Positions 59,518 through 64,000 of a DNA stretch of 64,000 bases are shown here, one piece after another. The position numbers were made by a program, and so were the translations under genes. Each line of letters opens with the position of its first letter. Position 1 is the stretch's first letter. The notes under the pieces were generated by a model, which saw nothing but the letters and a program-made list of their open reading frames with translations, ran no database searches and had not been told where the DNA came from. The stretch lies in NCBI RefSeq assembly GCF_000613805.1, contig NZ_BAJR01000003.1, positions 1-64,000 of the forward strand. Direction: 5' to 3'. Origin of the DNA: Phocaeicola paurosaccharolyticus JCM 15092 (GTDB lineage Bacteria; Bacteroidota; Bacteroidia; Bacteroidales; Bacteroidaceae).

Positions 59518-60642
59518 TTAGTTTAGTTTATAGATTTCTGTGCCTGCCAACAAGAAACATCCAACTCCAAAGTCATCAAAATTAGGTACGGTATTGTATG
59601 TTACAGGTTGGCTGTCTTTAGGCTCTTTTCCTGTACCTTGTACATATCCTAAGAAACCATTACTATGTACGGCATCTTTTACAACTGCATTCCATGCTTT
59701 GAGAAGTATTGGTAGATACTCATTTCTGTCTAGTATATTATTACGTACTCCCCATGCCATACCATATATGAATAGTGAAGTTCCAGTTGTCTCTTTGCCG
59801 CCGAAATTTGTTTCATCATGCAGACTTACGTTCCAAAATCCGTCTTTTCTCTGACAGCTTTTCAAAGCCTTACTCATATTAATAAAGTCCTTGATATAGT
59901 CATTTCTATGAGTCTCATTAGATGGTATTTCATCTAGCACCCTAACAAGAGCAGCATAAACCCATCCATTTCCTCTACTCCAATAGCAGTTCTTTCCATT
60001 TGGCTCTTTATATGGTGGGTCAAAATCCTTATCTCTCCACCACAGCCCATCTTTCTCATTATACATGCCATTATCTCCATCATGATTACGTGAGAAATCG
60101 TACATCTGCCACATCTTATCGAAATATTTCTGTTCACCGGTAACATTGCCTAACTTGGCAAAAACAGGCATTCCCATCTGAATAGCATCAATCCAGTTCC
60201 AATCATTAGCCTGTGGTGTATTAACTAACATATCCATATTAGTCTTTACATTTTGTATCATTCCCCACTGTTTTGTAATCCTATACATATCTATATATAT
60301 CTGACTACAGCAATAGTTATCAGCATTTCTTGTCGCTGCTCCATCTCTAGGACACCATTTATGGAATTCCCCCCAATCAAAGATATAATTATAGAATGTA
60401 TCCTGAGGATATATTTTGTAAAGTTCCATCAGTCCTTCATAATATACTGCTCGTGTCCAAAGATTGCTGGAACGATATTTTCCTACAAATGTAGCTGTTC
60501 TTGGATCAGGCCATTTAGACATAAAATGATTGTTCACTTTGACTAAAGTGGCAAGTGTTTCCTTCTGATTAGGGATCTCTTGTGAAACTATTTTTCCACA
60601 GGTAAGTACCATTAAAATGGTTATTACAAGATTCTTATTCAT
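59518..60642 (-). CDS. GH105 unsaturated rhamnogalacturonyl hydrolase
   Basis: 374 residues with a signal peptide (MNKNLVITILMVLTCGKIVS). The (alpha/alpha)6 barrel shows the family blocks NLWTRAVYYEGLMELY, NWIDAIQMGMPVFAKLG (with the catalytic Asp) and CYWSRGNGWVYAALVRVL. It removes the unsaturated uronic acid left by a rhamnogalacturonan or pectate lyase, which implies a lyase elsewhere since none is in the window. It is a single-gene unit with its own promoter. Confidence 0.94.
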   Translation of the reverse strand: MNKNLVITILMVLTCGKIVSQEIPNQKETLATLVKVNNHFMSKWPDPRTATFVGKYRSSNLWTRAVYYEGLMELYKIYPQDTFYNYIFDWGEFHKWCPRDGAATRNADNYCCSQIYIDMYRITKQWGMIQNVKTNMDMLVNTPQANDWNWIDAIQMGMPVFAKLGNVTGEQKYFDKMWQMYDFSRNHDGDNGMYNEKDGLWWRDKDFDPPYKEPNGKNCYWSRGNGWVYAALVRVLDEIPSNETHRNDYIKDFINMSKALKSCQRKDGFWNVSLHDETNFGGKETTGTSLFIYGMAWGVRNNILDRNEYLPILLKAWNAVVKDAVHSNGFLGYVQGTGKEPKDSQPVTYNTVPNFDDFGVGCFLLAGTEIYKLN

Positions 60643-60771
60643 AAATGATGTTTTCGCTTATTTTGATGATTTATACTTCTGAGATTATTACGTTATTGCG
60701 TTTATATACAAAATCAATAATATTATATATAGGTATAATAAAAGACATTTTGTAAAACTAAATCTTAGAAA

Positions 60772-60801
60772 CAAAAATATGAAATGTAGATAACATGCAA
60801 A
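60772..60801 (-). promoter_or_regulatory. Promoter of the GH105 gene
   Basis: On the minus strand TTTG (60801-60798), 18 bases, then TATTTTTG (60779-60772), close to the -33/-7 consensus. It would give a leader of about 120 bases. Confidence 0.5.
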
Positions 60802-61016
60802 ATGTGTTATCATCCATTGTTATGTACTATTGTACGATAATGGCAATTTATTTGAATCATATACCAATAAAAGTAATTACCTGCATTAATCCTTTTATTC
60901 AGTATCGTAGAAATATAGAAGAATGCATAAGTGCTGATAATCAAAATGCTCGCAAAGATATCCGTTTTGATATTAATCTAGTTCTTACTTCTTAACTTTT
61001 TATTCAATATGAAATA

Positions 61017-61047
61017 TTTTCCATCAAATTGTACGATTCTACATTTG
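61017..61047 (+). promoter_or_regulatory. Candidate promoter of SusC in PUL 2
   Basis: TACATTTG at 61040-61047 is a full -7 match; TTTT at 61017-61020 stands 19 bases upstream in place of TTTG. A weak -33 element fits a promoter that needs the hybrid regulator. Confidence 0.45.
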
Positions 61048-61192
61048 TATTACCTATAAATGCAGATATGTTTGTATAGCAAAATCATATTTAAATATTA
61101 AATATGGTTGTCCATATCTATTATTAGATTAATAGATAGCGTTACCTTAAACTATTTATAACCAGAGTCATATAAAACTTATTTCTAGTAAA

Positions 61193-64000
61193 ATGAAAAA
61201 ACGAATTAAATCTAAATTTAATGTAAATCAAAAATTGCTTGTAGCTATTTTGATTTGTTCCTCATCTCTTGGAGGTAGTATTTCAACTTTCGCACGACCA
61301 GATTCTTCATCTATACAATCTGTCTTGGAGAATATACAGGTTAAAGGTAATGTGGTAGATACATCTGGCGAACCAATAATTGGTGCAAGTATAGTTGTTA
61401 AAGGAACTACTAATGGAACAGTTTCTGACCTAGATGGAAATTTTACATTAAGTGTTCCAAAAGATGCAACGCTGAATATCTCTTACATAGGCTATATTTC
61501 TACATCAGTAAAAGCTGCTTCAAATCTTAAGATTGTCTTAAAGGAAGACTCTAAAACCTTAAGTGAAGTTGTTGTTGTAGGTTATGGTGTTCAAAAGAAG
61601 AGTGATGTAACAGGTGCAATGGTCAGCGTTAGTGGTGAGCAACTTAATGTTAAGCCAGTGAGCAATGCTTTTGAAGCTCTACAAGGTAAGGCTGCCGGTG
61701 TTGATATTACTTCAAGTGAACGTCCTGGTACAGTAGGATCAATACATATTCGTGGAAACCGCTCTATTACTGCAACCCAATCTCCACTGTATGTAGTTGA
61801 TGGAGTACCTTTGAGTGCAGGTGGTATAGAATCAATCAACCCACGTGATATACAATCAATAGATATATTGAAAGATGCATCATCAACAGCAATTTATGGT
61901 TCTCGTGGTGCTAATGGTGTTGTTCTTATCACTACAAAACGTGGAAAAGTTGGAAAGATGTCATTGAATTACTCAGGTTCTGTAACTCTTGAGAATCTAG
62001 TAGATAAATCTCCGGCAATGAGTGCCAGCGATTATATTACATGGCGTAGATGGGCATATTATAATTCTAATCCCGCAAAAAATCCAATGGGTAATCAACC
62101 AACTTACGCAAAAGACCAAGATTATTTCTCAGGTGATGAGTCCGCTTTGGCTAACGTTAATAAAGGTTGGGTAAATGATACATGGGATGGATCAAAAGTA
62201 ACTGACACAGATTGGGCTGGAATGGTAACTCGTACAGGTATCACCAGTGAACATACATTGAGTGGTAGTGGTGGTAATGAGTTTGCTCAGACCTTCTTCT
62301 CAGTAGGATATCTAAATAATAAGGGAACTCAGAAAGGACAGGAGTACTCTCGTTATAACTTTGCAATGTCTGTTGACTTACAGGTAAAACCATGGTTGAA
62401 ACTTGGTGGATCTATCAATGGTTCATGGGCAGTACAGGATTATGGTTATTCACGCACTGGGCAATCATCTAATTCAGGTCCAACAGATATCTATGGTGCA
62501 GCTAAAGCTATACCAAGATATGGTGTTCCATATACTGAAGATGGTACTATTATAACTAATCCTTGTGGCTCTGTAACAAATGTATATACAGTAGTGGACG
62601 AATGGACTAAATCAACTGATAACCGTGAAACATTCAGAGCTTTAGGTAGTTTCTATGGTCAATTCGACTTCGGAAAGATGTGGAAACCATTAGAAGGCTT
62701 TTCATATAAGATCTCTTTCGGACCAGACTTCCGTCATTATCGTCAGGGTATATTTATTGGCAAAGATTCTGCTGTAAAGATGGGTTCAAAGAATTATGCA
62801 AAATATTCTACAGACCGTTATCTTTCATGGACATTAGATAATCAGATTAATTATGCCAAAAGTTTCGGAAAGCATAGCTTTAATTTGACGTTGTTACAAT
62901 CTGCTTCAAAATATAATAAGGAAGGTGGCTCTGAGAATGCTAGTGCTATACCTAACGAGAATTTTGAATGGTATAATATGGGCTCTGTGGATATCACAGA
63001 TGCTACAACTTATGGAGCAGGTATGGGAACAAGCTTAAGTGAAAATCAGCTTGCATCTTATATGGGCCGTTTGAACTACTCTTTCAATGAAAAATATCTG
63101 CTGACTATATCTGGTCGTTATGATGGCTCTTCTGTTCTGGCAAAAGGTAATAAATGGAGTTTCTTCCCATCTCTTGCATTAGGCTGGCGTTTGGATCAAG
63201 AGGACTTTATGAAAGATATAAAATGGGTTAATCAGTTGAAACTACGTTTCGGTGTAGGTACAACCGGTAATGCAGCTGTTGGTGCTTATTCTACTCTAGG
63301 AAATATTCAAGGTTTCTATGTTCCTTTCGGAGAAACTTTGACTCCTGCTTATGCAACAAATGAGCCATATTATACATCAAATTCTGTGCTTATGGCAAAT
63401 AAGGACTTAGGTTGGGAAAAGACAACTCAGTTTAACTATGGTGTTGACTTCAGCTTCCTTAATGGAAGAATCGGTGGTACTCTTGATATATATCACTCAA
63501 AGACAAATGATCTTCTTCTTGCAATGAGCATCCCAACTCTTACAGGTTTCGCCTCTACAAATGCAAATGTTGGTAAGACAAAGAATTTCGGTGTTGACTT
63601 GTCATTAAATGTAATACCGGTAAGAACACGTGACTTTGAGTGGAGCTCTACTTTTAATGGTTCTTATCAGAAAGATGAAATTGTTGAATTGTCAAATGGT
63701 AAGGAAGATGATATCGCTAATGAGTGGTTTATTGGTAAATCTATTGGAGTTGTCTATGGAACTGATAACGACGGACTTTGGCAAGAAGCAGATGCAGAGT
63801 TAATGGCTAAGTTCAATGCTAATGGTCATAAATTTGAGGCTGGTAAAGTTAAACCGGTAGATCAAAATGGAGATTTTGTTATAGATAGCAAAGACAAGAA
63901 AATTCTTGGAAACACAACTCCAAACTGGGTAATTGGATGGACAAATAACTTTAGCTATAAAGGATTGGAACTTGCTATTGAACTTAACGGACGACTTGGC
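61193..64000 (+). CDS. SusC/RagA-family TonB-linked transporter of PUL 2 (partial, runs off the window)
   Basis: 936 codons in one open frame up to the last base. A signal peptide (MKKRIKSKFNVNQKLLVAIL) leads to a carboxypeptidase-like domain (VKGNVVDTSGEPIIGASIVVKG), the TonB-box/SusC signature LSEVVVVGYGVQKKSD, the plug (SPLYVVDGVPL, IDILKDASSTAIYGSRGANG) and most of the barrel. About 80-130 residues should be missing on the right, and a SusD gene is expected after them. It imports oligosaccharides for PUL 2. The reading frame is intact, unlike the PUL 1 SusC. Confidence 0.95.
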   Translation, partial: MKKRIKSKFNVNQKLLVAILICSSSLGGSISTFARPDSSSIQSVLENIQVKGNVVDTSGEPIIGASIVVKGTTNGTVSDLDGNFTLSVPKDATLNISYIGYISTSVKAASNLKIVLKEDSKTLSEVVVVGYGVQKKSDVTGAMVSVSGEQLNVKPVSNAFEALQGKAAGVDITSSERPGTVGSIHIRGNRSITATQSPLYVVDGVPLSAGGIESINPRDIQSIDILKDASSTAIYGSRGANGVVLITTKRGKVGKMSLNYSGSVTLENLVDKSPAMSASDYITWRRWAYYNSNPAKNPMGNQPTYAKDQDYFSGDESALANVNKGWVNDTWDGSKVTDTDWAGMVTRTGITSEHTLSGSGGNEFAQTFFSVGYLNNKGTQKGQEYSRYNFAMSVDLQVKPWLKLGGSINGSWAVQDYGYSRTGQSSNSGPTDIYGAAKAIPRYGVPYTEDGTIITNPCGSVTNVYTVVDEWTKSTDNRETFRALGSFYGQFDFGKMWKPLEGFSYKISFGPDFRHYRQGIFIGKDSAVKMGSKNYAKYSTDRYLSWTLDNQINYAKSFGKHSFNLTLLQSASKYNKEGGSENASAIPNENFEWYNMGSVDITDATTYGAGMGTSLSENQLASYMGRLNYSFNEKYLLTISGRYDGSSVLAKGNKWSFFPSLALGWRLDQEDFMKDIKWVNQLKLRFGVGTTGNAAVGAYSTLGNIQGFYVPFGETLTPAYATNEPYYTSNSVLMANKDLGWEKTTQFNYGVDFSFLNGRIGGTLDIYHSKTNDLLLAMSIPTLTGFASTNANVGKTKNFGVDLSLNVIPVRTRDFEWSSTFNGSYQKDEIVELSNGKEDDIANEWFIGKSIGVVYGTDNDGLWQEADAELMAKFNANGHKFEAGKVKPVDQNGDFVIDSKDKKILGNTTPNWVIGWTNNFSYKGLELAIELNGRLG

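Larger units (their letters stand above)
60643..61192. other. Long A+T-rich intergenic region before SusC of PUL 2
   Basis: 550 bases holding a leftward promoter for GH105 and a rightward one for susC (both listed). A 66-codon plus-strand frame at 60795-60995 has no family resemblance and lies across the GH105 promoter, so it is probably chance. The SusC leader after the -7 box is about 145 bases. Confidence 0.5.

Noticed and set aside
60795-60995. 66-codon frame before the second SusC
   Set aside because: A+T-driven sequence lying across the GH105 promoter; no family, no start signal.

Overview
The window looks like a chromosomal segment of a host-associated Bacteroidales bacterium, most likely a gut Bacteroides or Prevotella relative; the species cannot be told from the sequence alone. 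The reasons are two SusC-type receptors (one with its SusD partner), two hybrid two-component regulators, Bacteroidetes -7 boxes (TAnnTTTG, twice with TTTG 18-19 bp upstream), an IS982-family insertion sequence and very high density of secreted glycoside hydrolases in A+T-rich DNA.

Layout. 1-2266 holds a peroxiredoxin with OxyR-like half-sites, an MBL-fold hydrolase and a redox-type C_GCAxxG_C_C protein. 2294-3315 is a complete IS982-family element without an obvious target duplication. 3316-4510 is a G+C-richer remnant of an integrative/conjugative element (small membrane protein, 3'-truncated ParB) that ends in an interleaved palindrome cluster. 4548-8470 is a LytTR response regulator, a LytS-like kinase and an outer-membrane barrel protein. 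8634-28594 is polysaccharide utilization locus (PUL) 1: GH127, two GH43, a hybrid two-component regulator, SusC, SusD, an IPT/TIG surface glycan-binding protein, BACON-GH5 and GH42. The enzyme set fits an arabinose/galactose-decorated beta-glucan such as arabinoxyloglucan (inference). 28917-30182 holds a class A beta-lactamase and a zinc-ribbon protein. 30307-40016 is a host-glycan cluster (GH33 sialidase, two GH92 alpha-mannosidases, GH2 beta-galactosidase), followed by a lytic transglycosylase. 41386-64000 is PUL 2, a rhamnogalacturonan-I type locus: intact hybrid regulator, DUF4861 protein, GH106, GH28, CBM9-like protein, CE12 acetylesterase, GH2, GH42, GH105 and the start of a second SusC that runs off the right edge.

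Six reading-frame breaks hit five otherwise well-conserved PUL genes: GH127, the PUL 1 regulator (two breaks), PUL 1 SusC, DUF4861 and GH28. In each case the downstream frame continues the family sequence. Either both PULs are decaying or the assembly carries indel errors; raw reads would decide. I found no CRISPR array, tRNA or rRNA. The clearest unexplained structure is the phased palindrome cluster at 4415-4490, which starts exactly where parB is cut.
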